Assembly: GCA_031425695.1 (NCBI GenBank)
Contig: JANPJV010000236.1
Span: 1 to 18,425, forward strand
Length of the DNA stretch: 18,425 nt
DNA from: JANPJV01 sp031425695
GTDB taxonomy: Bacteria > Pseudomonadota > Gammaproteobacteria > Xanthomonadales > SZUA-5
Direction of reading: 5' to 3'
The position numbers were made by a program, and so were the translations under genes. This document shows positions 1 through 7,051 of the stretch, one piece after another. How positions within the stretch are numbered: the stretch's first letter is position 1; each line of letters opens with the position of its first letter. The notes under the pieces were generated by a model. That model saw only the letters and a list, made by a program, of their open reading frames with translations, made no database searches and was not told the origin of the DNA.

Positions 1-23
1 CGCTTTTTGCTTAGGGACTGAGA

Positions 24-88
24 AGCGTCCGCGCATAGCGCAGACCCACCACAAGCTCCAAGCGTCCGCGCACAGCGCAGACCCACCA
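24..88. repeat. 28-bp direct repeat, two copies, upstream of feoA
   Basis: Positions 24-51 and 61-88 are the same 28-bp sequence with one mismatch (T at 37, C at 74), separated by 9 bp, so the period is 37 bp. Each copy begins AGCGTCCGCGCA and ends GCAGACCCACCA. The pair lies about 35 bp upstream of the predicted feoA -10 box and no convincing gene covers it. It could be a remnant of a short tandem array cut by the window edge or a pair of protein-binding sites; the sequence does not decide between these. Confidence 0.8.
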
Positions 89-122
89 AAAGCAGCGAAC
101 GCCATGCGCCAACAAAACCCGC

Positions 123-142
123 TATGATGAGAATCATTCGCA
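123..142 (+). promoter_or_regulatory. feo promoter -10 box overlapped by a Fur-box-like site
   Basis: TATGAT at 123-128 is a good -10 hexamer. Overlapping it, TGAGAATCATTCGCA at 128-142 matches the 7-1-7 Fur consensus TGATAATNATTATCA at most positions, with the core GAATCATT intact. No good -35 is visible. Fur with iron bound here would block polymerase, which is the expected control for a ferrous-iron uptake operon. The motif is read directly; Fur control is inference from the consensus and the genes downstream. Confidence 0.7.
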
Positions 143-148
143 TCCGCA

Positions 149-400
149 TTGCAGACTGTGAAACTCTCCGAACTTCCCAAAGGCGCCAGTGCGCGGGTGC
201 GTGAGGTCGCTGATCTCGCGCCGAATGACGCAATTGCCCGACGCATCCGGGATCTCGGGTTCGCCGCGGGAGAAATGGTGCGTGTGGTCGCACTTGGCCC
301 CTTCGGCATGGACCCGCTGCTGGTACAAGTGGGTTTCACGCGTTTTGCCCTGCGGCGTGCCGAGGCGGCGCGCGTGAGCGTGGAGCTCGACGGCGCATGA
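149..400 (+). CDS. feoA: FeoA, ferrous iron transport protein A
   Basis: A small cytoplasmic SH3-like protein of 83 residues, the usual FeoA size, which supports FeoB-mediated Fe(II) uptake. The sequence shows the FeoA pattern: LSELPKGASARV near the N-terminus, IARRIRDLGFAAGE in the middle, and a strand-rich C-terminal half ending FALRRAEAARVSVEL. The start is uncertain. TTG at 149 and GTG at 158 (giving MKLSELPKG) are both in frame and neither has a clear Shine-Dalgarno sequence; with the -10 at 123-128 the transcript leader would be very short. The stop overlaps the feoB start by 4 bp (ATGA), so the two are translationally coupled. The Fur-like site just upstream suggests iron repression. 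Confidence 0.88.
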   Translation: MQTVKLSELPKGASARVREVADLAPNDAIARRIRDLGFAAGEMVRVVALGPFGMDPLLVQVGFTRFALRRAEAARVSVELDGA

Positions 401-2241
401 GCAGCATGCCGGTCGCCCTGCGCATCGCGCTGCTCGGCAATCCCAATTGCGGCAAGACGGCTTTGTTCAACCGCCTGACCGGCAGCCGCCAGAAAGTCGC
501 CAATTACGCCGGCGTGACCATCGAGCGCAAGGAAGGTTTTTTCGATGCGCCGTCCGGTCGCCGTTTCCGGGTGCTCGATCTGCCCGGCGCCTACAGCCTC
601 GACGCCGCCAGTCCCGACGAGGTGATCACGCGCGATGTCTGTCGCGGCCACTTCCCGGGCGAGCCGCCGCAGGATGTGCTCGTTTGCGTGGTCGACGCGA
701 CCAATCTGCGCCTGCACCTGCGCTTCGCGCTCGAAGTCCGTGCGCTCGGGCGGCCGATGGTGGTGGCGGTCAACATGATCGATGCCGCCCAGCGCCGTGG
801 CATTACCCTCGACCTGCCGCAGCTCGAGCGCGAACTCGGCGTGCCGGTGATCCCGACCATTGCCGTGCGCAAGGCCGGCGCTGCGGAGTTGATCGCGCAC
901 CTGGATACGCAGCCGGTCGGACCGCCCGCACCGCGCGCGCCGATCGCAGACCTGCATGCCGAAGTGCGCCGGCTGCTGGCGCTCACGGTGAGCATGCCCA
1001 CGCACACGGCCGAGATCGACGAGCGCCTCGACCGCATCGCGCTGCATCCCGTGTTCGGCCTGCTCACCCTCGGCGTGCTGATGTTCCTGATCTTCCAGGC
1101 CGTGTTCTCTTGGGCGGCACCACTGCAAGATGCCGTGTCGGCGGGCGTCGCCGGGTTCGGTGGTTTCCTCGAAGCTGGCATGCCCGAGGGCCCGCTGCGC
1201 AGCCTGCTGACCAACGGCATCCTTGCCGGCCTTGGCACCGTGCTCGAATTCCTGCCACAGATCCTGGTGCTGTTCGCCTTCATCCTGGTGCTCGAAGAAT
1301 CCGGCTACCTGCCACGCGCGGCCTTCCTGCTCGATCGCATGATGTTTGCCTCAGGCTTGAGCGGACGCTCGTTCATCCCGCTGCTGTCGAGCTTCGCCTG
1401 TGCGATCCCCGGAATCATGGCGACGCGCTCGATCCAGGATCCGCGCGACCGCCTGGCGACGATCATGGTCGCGCCGCTGATGACCTGGTCGGCGCGGCTG
1501 CCCGTCTACACCCTGCTCATCGGCGCCTTCATCCCGCGCCAGACCGTCGGCGGCATGTTCAACCTGCAGGGGCTGCTGCTGTTCGCGCTGTACATGGCCG
1601 GCATCGTCAGCGCGCTCTTCATATCCTGGCTGATGAAGCGCTGGAATCACGATCGGGCCGAGCATGCGCTGCTGCTGGAGCTGCCGTCCTATCGGCTGCC
1701 GCACCTGCGCGATCTCGCCATCGGGCTGTGGGAACGCGCGCGTATTTTCCTGCGCCGCGTCGGCGGCATCATTCTCGCGCTGACGATCCTGCTGTGGTTC
1801 CTGTCGTCGTACCCGGCGCCACCGCCGGATGCCATTGGCAATGCGCTCGACTACAGCTTCGCCGGCCGCCTGGGCCATGCCATGGAACCGCTGTTCGCGC
1901 CGATCGGCTTCAACTGGCAGATCTGCATTGCGCTGATCCCAGGTTTGGCCGCACGCGAAGTCGCCGTCGCCTCGCTCGCGACCGTCTACGCGCTGTCCAA
2001 TGACAACGCCGACGTGGTCGCCTCGCAGCTCTCGCAGATCGTCGCCAGCGAATGGACCGTCGCCACCGGCCTGTCCCTGCTGGTCTGGTACATCTACGCG
2101 CCGATGTGCCTGTCGACCCTGGCCGTGATCCGCCGCGAGACCAATTCCTGGCGTCACGTCTGGATCGCTACCGGCTACCTGTTCGGTCTTGCCTACTTGG
2201 CGAGCTTGGTGACCTACCAGCTGGCGAGGCTGTGGGCATGA
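397..2241 (+). CDS. feoB: FeoB, ferrous iron permease with N-terminal G domain
   Basis: Inner-membrane Fe(II) transporter of 614 residues. The N-terminal GTPase domain shows G1 GNPNCGKT (14-21), the G2 region GVTIE (39-43), G3 DLPG (61-64) and G4 NMID (126-129). A short helical linker follows, then a multi-spanning membrane domain from about residue 215. The gate motif FACAIPGIMATR is present with its conserved cysteine, and a second conserved segment GLAAREVAVASLATVY lies nearer the C-terminus. It is shorter than E. coli FeoB (about 770 residues); shorter forms near 600 are common in this group. ATGA overlaps join it to feoA upstream and to the small Cys-rich gene downstream, so the three form one operon. 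Confidence 0.97.
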   Translation: MSSMPVALRIALLGNPNCGKTALFNRLTGSRQKVANYAGVTIERKEGFFDAPSGRRFRVLDLPGAYSLDAASPDEVITRDVCRGHFPGEPPQDVLVCVVDATNLRLHLRFALEVRALGRPMVVAVNMIDAAQRRGITLDLPQLERELGVPVIPTIAVRKAGAAELIAHLDTQPVGPPAPRAPIADLHAEVRRLLALTVSMPTHTAEIDERLDRIALHPVFGLLTLGVLMFLIFQAVFSWAAPLQDAVSAGVAGFGGFLEAGMPEGPLRSLLTNGILAGLGTVLEFLPQILVLFAFILVLEESGYLPRAAFLLDRMMFASGLSGRSFIPLLSSFACAIPGIMATRSIQDPRDRLATIMVAPLMTWSARLPVYTLLIGAFIPRQTVGGMFNLQGLLLFALYMAGIVSALFISWLMKRWNHDRAEHALLLELPSYRLPHLRDLAIGLWERARIFLRRVGGIILALTILLWFLSSYPAPPPDAIGNALDYSFAGRLGHAMEPLFAPIGFNWQICIALIPGLAAREVAVASLATVYALSNDNADVVASQLSQIVASEWTVATGLSLLVWYIYAPMCLSTLAVIRRETNSWRHVWIATGYLFGLAYLASLVTYQLARLWA

Positions 2242-2483
2242 ACGGGTACCGGCTGCTCGAAACTGGCGTGTTGATGCTCGCAATGGTGGCAAGCAGCGTC
2301 TATGCGCTGGTCCATCTCGTCCCGGCTCGAGTCGCAAATTGGCGACGCGGTGTGTTGCTGTGGCTGATTGCCGAGCGGCGGCCGGCGATGTTGCGAGAGT
2401 TGGGGCGACGGTTGGCGCGGCGGGGACAGGCTGCGGCAGTGGGCAGCTGTGGCTCGTGCAAGGGCTGCGCGCCGGGGAAGTAA
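2238..2483 (+). CDS. Small Cys-rich membrane protein downstream of feoB
   Basis: An 81-residue protein whose ATG overlaps the feoB stop (ATGA at 2238-2241), which supports this start and translation coupled to feoB. It has one hydrophobic segment (about residues 6-27), a basic arginine-rich middle (about 35-62, with ERRPAMLRELGRRLARRG), and a short C-terminal tail GSCGSCKGCAPGK carrying three cysteines spaced CxxCxxC. From memory it resembles the DUF6587 family found beside feoB in Xanthomonadales; this was not checked by search. It occupies the place that FeoC or FeoB-associated Cys-rich proteins hold in other lineages. A role in FeoB assembly, iron handover or Fe-S sensing is inference. Confidence 0.85.
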   Translation: MNGYRLLETGVLMLAMVASSVYALVHLVPARVANWRRGVLLWLIAERRPAMLRELGRRLARRGQAAAVGSCGSCKGCAPGK

Positions 2484-2486
2484 CCC

Positions 2487-2810
2487 TCAGCTGCGCAAAG
2501 CCAACGCCGCGCGCCGCCACGCCGCCCGCTCCTCGCGACAATCGCTCCCCGCCATCGCGAACTCCCGGCATACGAACGGACGCCGCTCATAGATCGAGCA
2601 ACGCATGTGCTCGCGATCCAGCGCCAGGCACCAGCCGTCATCCGCCTTCCCCATGATCTCGTGCCCATCCTCATCGAGATCGATGAACTGCTCCGGCGGA
2701 TCATCACCCGCAATCACCAGCACTTTCAGCTGGCAACAGATCGCCGGACAGCGCGAACAGTGGATCTGGACGCCGGGCAGGCTGTCATCGGGGAGGGATG
2801 AGTCGGTCAT
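2487..2810 (-). CDS. YkgJ-family cysteine cluster protein
   Basis: A 107-residue cytoplasmic protein with the YkgJ-type cysteine cluster: HCSRCPAICC (Cys18, 21, 25, 26), Cys61, Cys71, and CSIYERRPFVCREF (Cys71 to Cys81), plus Cys91. The family is thought to bind a metal or Fe-S cluster; its reaction is not established. The gene converges on the feo operon and ends 4 bp from the last feo gene. I chose ATG at 2810 because the 15 codons upstream in the same frame run into the repeat element at 2847. No Shine-Dalgarno is visible and TACAAT sits 6 bp before the ATG, so the mRNA may be leaderless. Confidence 0.88.
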   Translation of the reverse strand: MTDSSLPDDSLPGVQIHCSRCPAICCQLKVLVIAGDDPPEQFIDLDEDGHEIMGKADDGWCLALDREHMRCSIYERRPFVCREFAMAGSDCREERAAWRRAALALRS

Positions 2811-2816
2811 GGCGCG

Positions 2817-2835
2817 ATTGTACTTGTGGTCAAGT
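2817..2835 (-). promoter_or_regulatory. Candidate promoter and palindrome for the YkgJ-type gene
   Basis: On the minus strand TACAAT (2822 to 2817) is a good -10 hexamer only 6 bp before the ATG at 2810, which would place the transcript start at or next to the start codon. Just upstream, ACTTG-ACCA-CAAGT (2835-2822) is a perfect 5-bp inverted repeat in the -10/-35 spacer region and is a candidate operator. No strong -35 is seen. Confidence 0.45.
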
Positions 2836-2846
2836 GCACACAAGAC

Positions 2847-2954
2847 GTAGGTCATGTTGTCGGCGTGAGCCGACTACTTGACAGCTTCAGGCGTGCCGCG
2901 AGCCGAAAGCCAGAGACGCGTCAAGTAGTCCGCTGCGCGGACAACATGACCTAC
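2847..2954. repeat. Palindromic dispersed repeat element, copy 1 (108 bp)
   Basis: Perfect 13-bp terminal inverted repeats: GTAGGTCATGTTG at 2847-2859 and CAACATGACCTAC at 2942-2954. Inside these is a second perfect pair, GACTACTTGAC (2872-2882) and GTCAAGTAGTC (2920-2930). Between the outer and inner arms each side carries its own small hairpin: TCGGC/GCCGA on the left (2860-2873) and TCCGC/GCGGA on the right (2929-2941). The whole could fold as a branched stem with two lateral hairpins. A related copy is at 13941-14028. There is no open reading frame of its own, so it resembles a REP/MITE-class element. Confidence 0.85.
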
Positions 2955-2962
2955 GAAAAACC

Positions 2963-4135
2963 CTACAACACCCCTGCGTGCGCGTTCGCGAAGATCTTTG
3001 CGATGGCGGCTTCGTCGAGCGGGACGGGGTTGCCGCCGACGGAGGGATCGACGAGGGCCATCTGGGTAATCAAGGCCGCCTGGGCGTCGTCGATGCCAAG
3101 CTCTCCCAGCGTGTGGGGGACGCCGGCGAGGCGGCGCAGTTCGAGGACGCAGGCGAGGAAGCCGTCGAAGCTGGCGTCGGGGAGCTCGAGGTAGGCAGCC
3201 ACGCGGCGGATGCGTTCTTCGATTGCGCTGCGGTTGTGCACGAGCACGTACGGCATCAGCGTCGCGTTGGTCATGCCGTGGTGGCTGTCGTAGAGCGCGC
3301 CGATCGGGTGGGCAAGCGCATGCATGCCGCCGAGGCCCTTCTGGAAGGCGGTCGCGCCCATGGCGGCGGCGGCCATCATCCACGCGCGGGCTTCGAGATC
3401 AGTGGGGTCGGCGACGACACGCGGCAGCGCCCGGGCAATGAGGCGCATGCCTTCGACCGCGATGCCGTCGGCAAGCGGATGAAAGCCCGGTGCGCAGTAG
3501 GCTTCGAGGCAATGCGAGAACGCGTCCATGCCGGTGCCGGCAGTGATCTTTGCCGGCATGCCGAGGGTGAGCTCGGGGTCGCAGATGACCACGCGCGGCA
3601 TCATCAACGGGTGGAAGATGATTTTTTTCGTGTGCGTGGATTCGTCCGTAAGCACGCCAGCGCGGCCCACTTCGGATCCGGTGCCGGCCGTCGTCGGCAC
3701 GGCGATGATCGGCGCGATCCCGGCTGCGTCGGCGCGCGTCCACCAGTCACCGATGTCTTCGAAATCCCAGATTGGCCGCGACTGTCCGCTCATGAACGCG
3801 ATCAGCTTGCCGAGATCGAGCCCGCTGCCGCCGCCAAATGCAACCACGCCGTCGTGCCCGCCCGCCCTGTACTTCACCAGGCCAGCGTCGAGATTGCTGC
3901 CGACCGGATTCGACTTGAGGTCGCTGAAGAGCTCGGCCGCGAGCCCGGCCGCACGCAGATCCGCCAGCACCGCCTGCGTCATCGGCGCATTGGCGAGACC
4001 GGCATCGGTGACCAGCAGGGGCCGCGTGATGCCGTGTTGCCGGCACAGCTCAGGAAGCTCGGCAATGCGCCCGGCGCCGAAACGCACCGCGGTCGGGTAA
4101 TTCCAGTTGGACTTCGGACAGGTCTTGGCAGTCAT
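2963..4135 (-). CDS. Iron-containing alcohol dehydrogenase (group III), probable gamma-glutamylethanolamide oxidation step
   Basis: NAD(P)-dependent, metal-dependent alcohol dehydrogenase of 390 residues, a normal family length. The nucleotide-binding GGGS motif is at 101-104 and PTTAGTGSE at 148-155. The four metal ligands of the family, by comparison with FucO, are all present: Asp204 and His208 in DAFSHCLE, His272 in MHALAHPIG, and His286 in the HHG segment. It is the last gene of the operon and its ATG overlaps the aldehyde dehydrogenase stop (ATGA at 4135-4132), indicating coupled synthesis. With an Eat permease and a GS-like ligase upstream, the likely substrate is the free hydroxyl of gamma-glutamylethanolamide, oxidised to the aldehyde. 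The family is secure; the substrate is inferred from context. Confidence 0.93.
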   Translation of the reverse strand: MTAKTCPKSNWNYPTAVRFGAGRIAELPELCRQHGITRPLLVTDAGLANAPMTQAVLADLRAAGLAAELFSDLKSNPVGSNLDAGLVKYRAGGHDGVVAFGGGSGLDLGKLIAFMSGQSRPIWDFEDIGDWWTRADAAGIAPIIAVPTTAGTGSEVGRAGVLTDESTHTKKIIFHPLMMPRVVICDPELTLGMPAKITAGTGMDAFSHCLEAYCAPGFHPLADGIAVEGMRLIARALPRVVADPTDLEARAWMMAAAAMGATAFQKGLGGMHALAHPIGALYDSHHGMTNATLMPYVLVHNRSAIEERIRRVAAYLELPDASFDGFLACVLELRRLAGVPHTLGELGIDDAQAALITQMALVDPSVGGNPVPLDEAAIAKIFANAHAGVL

Positions 4136-5520
4136 GGGAGTTGGCGCAGATGGAAGGATTTCGGACGGGTGAGCGCCTCGTAGCCGATGCGCGACAGGCT
4201 GGCCCCGCGGCCGGTGTCCTTGACGCCGGTCCAGGCGAGCGCAGGGTCGAGATAGTCGCAGCGGTTCATGAACACGGTGCCGGTCTCGAGCTGGTCACCG
4301 ATGGCTTCAGCGCCACCCAGATCGCGGGTCCAGATCGACGCGGTGAGGCCGTAGTCGCTGTCATTCATCAGCGCAACGGCCTCGGCATCGTCGGCAACCG
4401 CCATGACGCCGACCACGGGACCGAAATTTTCCTCGCGCATCAGGGCCATCGAGTGGTTCACGTCGATCACGACTTGTGGCCGCATGTACGCCGGACCCGC
4501 GGGCCCGTCGAAGCGCGCGCCATCGATCAGCGTGCGCGCCCCGCTGGCGACCGCCGCATCGATCTGCGCTTGCACGGACGCGGCCGCCTGCGCATTCACC
4601 AGCGGACCGAGCGTGGTCGCCTGCTCGAGCGGATTGCCGAGCACATACCCATAGGTAAGCGCCTCGAAGCGCTCGAGGAAGGGTCGATACAAGCTCTGGT
4701 GCACGTAAATGCGCTCGATGCCGCAACAGCTCTGGCCCGAGTTGAAGAAGCTGCCATCGACAAGATTCTCGACGGCGTGGTCGAGGTCGGCATCGGCGCG
4801 CACATAGGCGGGATCCTTGCCGCCGAGCTCTACGCCCAAGCCGACGAAGCGCTTCGCGGCCAGTGCCGCGATGCTGCGACCGCCGGCCACCGAGCCGGTG
4901 AAATGCACATGCTGCACCTGGCCGGATTCGATGATGGCGGCGGCCTGGGCATGGTTCAGGACGAGGTTCTGGAAGACGCCAGGCGGCAAGCCGGCAAGCC
5001 GTGCGGCCTCGGCCAGGCGCTCGCCGACCAGCAAGGTTTGCGTCGCGTGCTTGAGGATCAGCGTGTTGCCCGCCATCAACCCCGGAATCACCACGTTGAC
5101 GGCGGTCAGGTAAGGGTAATTCCACGGCGCGATCGCAAATACCACGCCGACCGGCTCGCGCCGGATGTACCGGCGAAAACCGGCAATGGGGGTCGGTTCG
5201 ATGGCTCCAAGCGCGTCCGGCGCGATGCCGATCATGTGGCGCGCGCGCTCGGCGAAACCGCGCATCTCGCCCGCACCGTAGCGAACCGGCCGGCCCATCT
5301 GCCAGGCAAGCTCAGGCACGATCGCGTCGCTCAGCGCGATCACCGCCTCGACCATCGCCGTGCAGAACTGCGCGCGCTCGTCGATCGGCACCAGCCGCCA
5401 GGACCGCTGTGCGCGTTGGGCCGACTCCAGCGCATTCGTGATGAGAGACGTCGACGCGTACGCGCGCTCGGCGTAGATGCTGCCGTCTATGGGTGAAACC
5501 AGCTTTGCGTTGTTGTTCAC
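4132..5520 (-). CDS. NAD(P)-dependent aldehyde dehydrogenase, probable gamma-glutamyl-aminoacetaldehyde oxidation
   Basis: ALDH-superfamily enzyme of 462 residues from the chosen start. Motifs: PWNYP (132-136, with Asn134), Lys157 in LILKHA, FTGS (207-210), general base Glu231 in ELGGKDP and catalytic Cys265 in NSGQSC. I chose GTG at 5520 because GAGG (5532-5529) lies 8 nt upstream and the family's N-terminal sequence (LVSPIDGSIYAE) begins just after it. An in-frame ATG at 5574 adds 18 residues but has no ribosome site and abuts a 10-bp hairpin. In context it would turn the gamma-glutamylated aldehyde into gamma-glutamylglycine, but related enzymes act on succinate semialdehyde or gamma-glutamyl-aminobutyraldehyde. 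It overlaps the alcohol dehydrogenase gene by 4 bp. Confidence 0.92.
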   Translation of the reverse strand: MNNNAKLVSPIDGSIYAERAYASTSLITNALESAQRAQRSWRLVPIDERAQFCTAMVEAVIALSDAIVPELAWQMGRPVRYGAGEMRGFAERARHMIGIAPDALGAIEPTPIAGFRRYIRREPVGVVFAIAPWNYPYLTAVNVVIPGLMAGNTLILKHATQTLLVGERLAEAARLAGLPPGVFQNLVLNHAQAAAIIESGQVQHVHFTGSVAGGRSIAALAAKRFVGLGVELGGKDPAYVRADADLDHAVENLVDGSFFNSGQSCCGIERIYVHQSLYRPFLERFEALTYGYVLGNPLEQATTLGPLVNAQAAASVQAQIDAAVASGARTLIDGARFDGPAGPAYMRPQVVIDVNHSMALMREENFGPVVGVMAVADDAEAVALMNDSDYGLTASIWTRDLGGAEAIGDQLETGTVFMNRCDYLDPALAWTGVKDTGRGASLSRIGYEALTRPKSFHLRQLP

Positions 5521-5573
5521 GTAGCAAACCTCGATACCGTGTGGCGCCGCTGCGGCACATGGATGTGTCGCCA

Positions 5574-5666
5574 TTTCAGTGGCATAAGCCACTGAAAATG
5601 AAGCGAAGCAAAAATGACATTTTTTGCTGAGCGTGTCTGAGAGGTCCAAGGATGGACCTTCTCAGA
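5574..5666. repeat. Three successive inverted repeats between the GS-like and aldehyde dehydrogenase genes
   Basis: The 153-bp gap inside the operon holds three inverted repeats. 5636-5666: a 13-bp stem TCTGAGAGGTCCA against its complement with one bulged base and loop AGGA, 8 nt after the GS-like stop. 5608-5627: GCAAAAATG against CATTTTTTGC with one extra T, AT-rich. 5574-5597: a perfect 10-bp stem TTTCAGTGGC / GCCACTGAAA with loop ATAA. None is followed by a T-run on the minus strand in the manner of a classical terminator. The patch is clearly richer in AT than its surroundings. It may be an inserted repeat element or an RNA processing or attenuation site. Confidence 0.75.
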
Positions 5667-5673
5667 CCTGGTA

Positions 5674-7044
5674 CTAGCAACGCTCGAAACCACGCTTGAG
5701 CTCCCAGTCGGTGACCCGGCGGTCGTACTCGAACTGTTCCCATTGCGCCGTGTGGTGGTAGTGATCGACGACTTCATCGCCGAGTGCCTGGCGCAGCAGA
5801 GTTGATTCCTTGAGCGCCGCCGCCGATTCCCGCAGAGTCTTCGGAATTTCCGGCAGCGACTCGCCGCCATAGGCGTCGCCCACATAGGGATCGCCGAGCT
5901 CGAGCTTCTCGTCGATACCGGCCAGGCCCGCCGCGATCAGTCCGGTGTAGGCGAGATACGGGTTCAGATCCGCGCCGCCGACGCGGCATTCGATGCGGAT
6001 GCCGCGGCTGCCTTCGGCACACAGGCGGAAGCCGGCGGTGCGATTGTCGCGGCTCCACACGGCGCGCGTCGGGGCGAAGGTGCCGACCTGGAAGCGCTTG
6101 TAAGAGTTGATGTACGGCGCCAGGAAGAAGGTGATGTCGCGTGCGTATTTCAGCTGGCCGGCCACCCATGAGCGCATCAGCGCAGACATGCCGAGCGGCG
6201 CCTTGGCATCGAAGAAGCGCGGCGTCTTGCCCTTCCGGTCCCACAGTGAGTTGTGGATGTGTGCACTCGATCCCGCCAGGTCATAGCGCCACTTGGCCAT
6301 GAATGTGATGGACTTGCCCTGCAGCATCGCGATCTCTTTGCAGGCGTTCTTGAGGATCGAGTGCCGGTCCGCCATCTCCAGCGCCTCGCAATAGCGGATG
6401 TTGAGCTCTTCCTGGCCTGGCCCCCACTCGCCCTTCGAGTTTTCGACCGGGATACCCGCCGCCTGCAGGCCTTTGCGCATCGCCCTTAGGACCGGTTCCT
6501 CGCGGCTGGTCTGCAGGATGTTGTAGTCCTCGCTGTAGTAGCCCGCAGTCTTGAGATCGTGATAGCGCTTCGTGTGCGCCGATTCGAAGCTCTCGTCGAA
6601 AAGATAGAACTCGAGCTCCGAGGCGAACATCGCTTGATACCCGCGTTCCGCCAGTCGCTGCACCTGGCGCTTGAGCATCGCGCGCGGGCTGTGCGGCACG
6701 TCCGCGTGGGTGCCAGGGTCGAGCACGTCGCAAAGGACCAGCGCGGTGCCCTCGAGCCACGGCGTACGCCGCAGCGTTGCCATGTCGGGCTTGAGCACGA
6801 AATCACCATAGCCCTTGGCCCAGCTGGTTGCCGCATAGCCCGGGACCGGTTCCATGTCGATGTCGTTCGCGAGCAGGTAATTGCAGCAGTGCGTTTCCTC
6901 GTGCGCGCTGTCGATGAAGTATTCCGCCTGGAAGCGTTTGCCGACCAGGCGTCCCTGCTGGTCGACCATGCACGCGAGCACGGTGTCGATCTCGCCGGCC
7001 GTGACCGCGCACTTGAGGGCGTCAAAGGTGAAAGGCGTGGTCAT
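5674..7044 (-). CDS. Glutamine-synthetase-like ligase, probable gamma-glutamylethanolamide synthetase
   Basis: GS-family ATP-dependent ligase of 456 residues, the size of PuuA/GlnA4-type enzymes. Visible motifs: WGPGQEE (207-213) with glutamate-binding and metal residues, ITFMAKW, the ATP/metal segment SSAHIHNSLWD with His262 and His264, and NRTAGFR...SRGIRIECRVGGADLNPYLAY nearer the C-terminus. Start ATG at 7044 lies 7 bp after the permease stop; an in-frame ATG at 7071 would overlap the permease and is less likely. Family knowledge: GS-like proteins such as PuuA, IpuC and Streptomyces GlnA4 join glutamate to amines. The Eat permease next door makes ethanolamine the probable amine. True glutamine synthesis is unlikely given the dehydrogenase neighbours but cannot be excluded. 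Confidence 0.9.
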   Translation of the reverse strand: MTTPFTFDALKCAVTAGEIDTVLACMVDQQGRLVGKRFQAEYFIDSAHEETHCCNYLLANDIDMEPVPGYAATSWAKGYGDFVLKPDMATLRRTPWLEGTALVLCDVLDPGTHADVPHSPRAMLKRQVQRLAERGYQAMFASELEFYLFDESFESAHTKRYHDLKTAGYYSEDYNILQTSREEPVLRAMRKGLQAAGIPVENSKGEWGPGQEELNIRYCEALEMADRHSILKNACKEIAMLQGKSITFMAKWRYDLAGSSAHIHNSLWDRKGKTPRFFDAKAPLGMSALMRSWVAGQLKYARDITFFLAPYINSYKRFQVGTFAPTRAVWSRDNRTAGFRLCAEGSRGIRIECRVGGADLNPYLAYTGLIAAGLAGIDEKLELGDPYVGDAYGGESLPEIPKTLRESAAALKESTLLRQALGDEVVDHYHHTAQWEQFEYDRRVTDWELKRGFERC

Positions 7045-7051
7045 GGTGAAC

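Noticed and set aside
24..88. CRISPR array
   Set aside because: Only two repeats, 9-bp spacer, no cas genes in the window.
1351..2571. Long open frame (406 codons) antisense to feoB
   Set aside because: It lies opposite a clear feoB with all family motifs; its composition is Arg/Gln/Pro-rich as expected for a GC-rich shadow frame.
2811..2855. Upstream extension of the YkgJ-type gene to ATG 2855
   Set aside because: The extension runs into the terminal arm of the palindromic element and carries no ribosome site; family similarity starts after 2810.
2978..5496. Two open frames over 400 codons on the plus strand opposite the alcohol and aldehyde dehydrogenases
   Set aside because: Both are shadows of well-supported minus-strand enzymes and show no recognisable motif.
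5636..5666. Rho-independent terminator after the GS-like gene
   Set aside because: The stem is good but no T-run follows on the minus strand; it is listed as an intercistronic inverted repeat instead.
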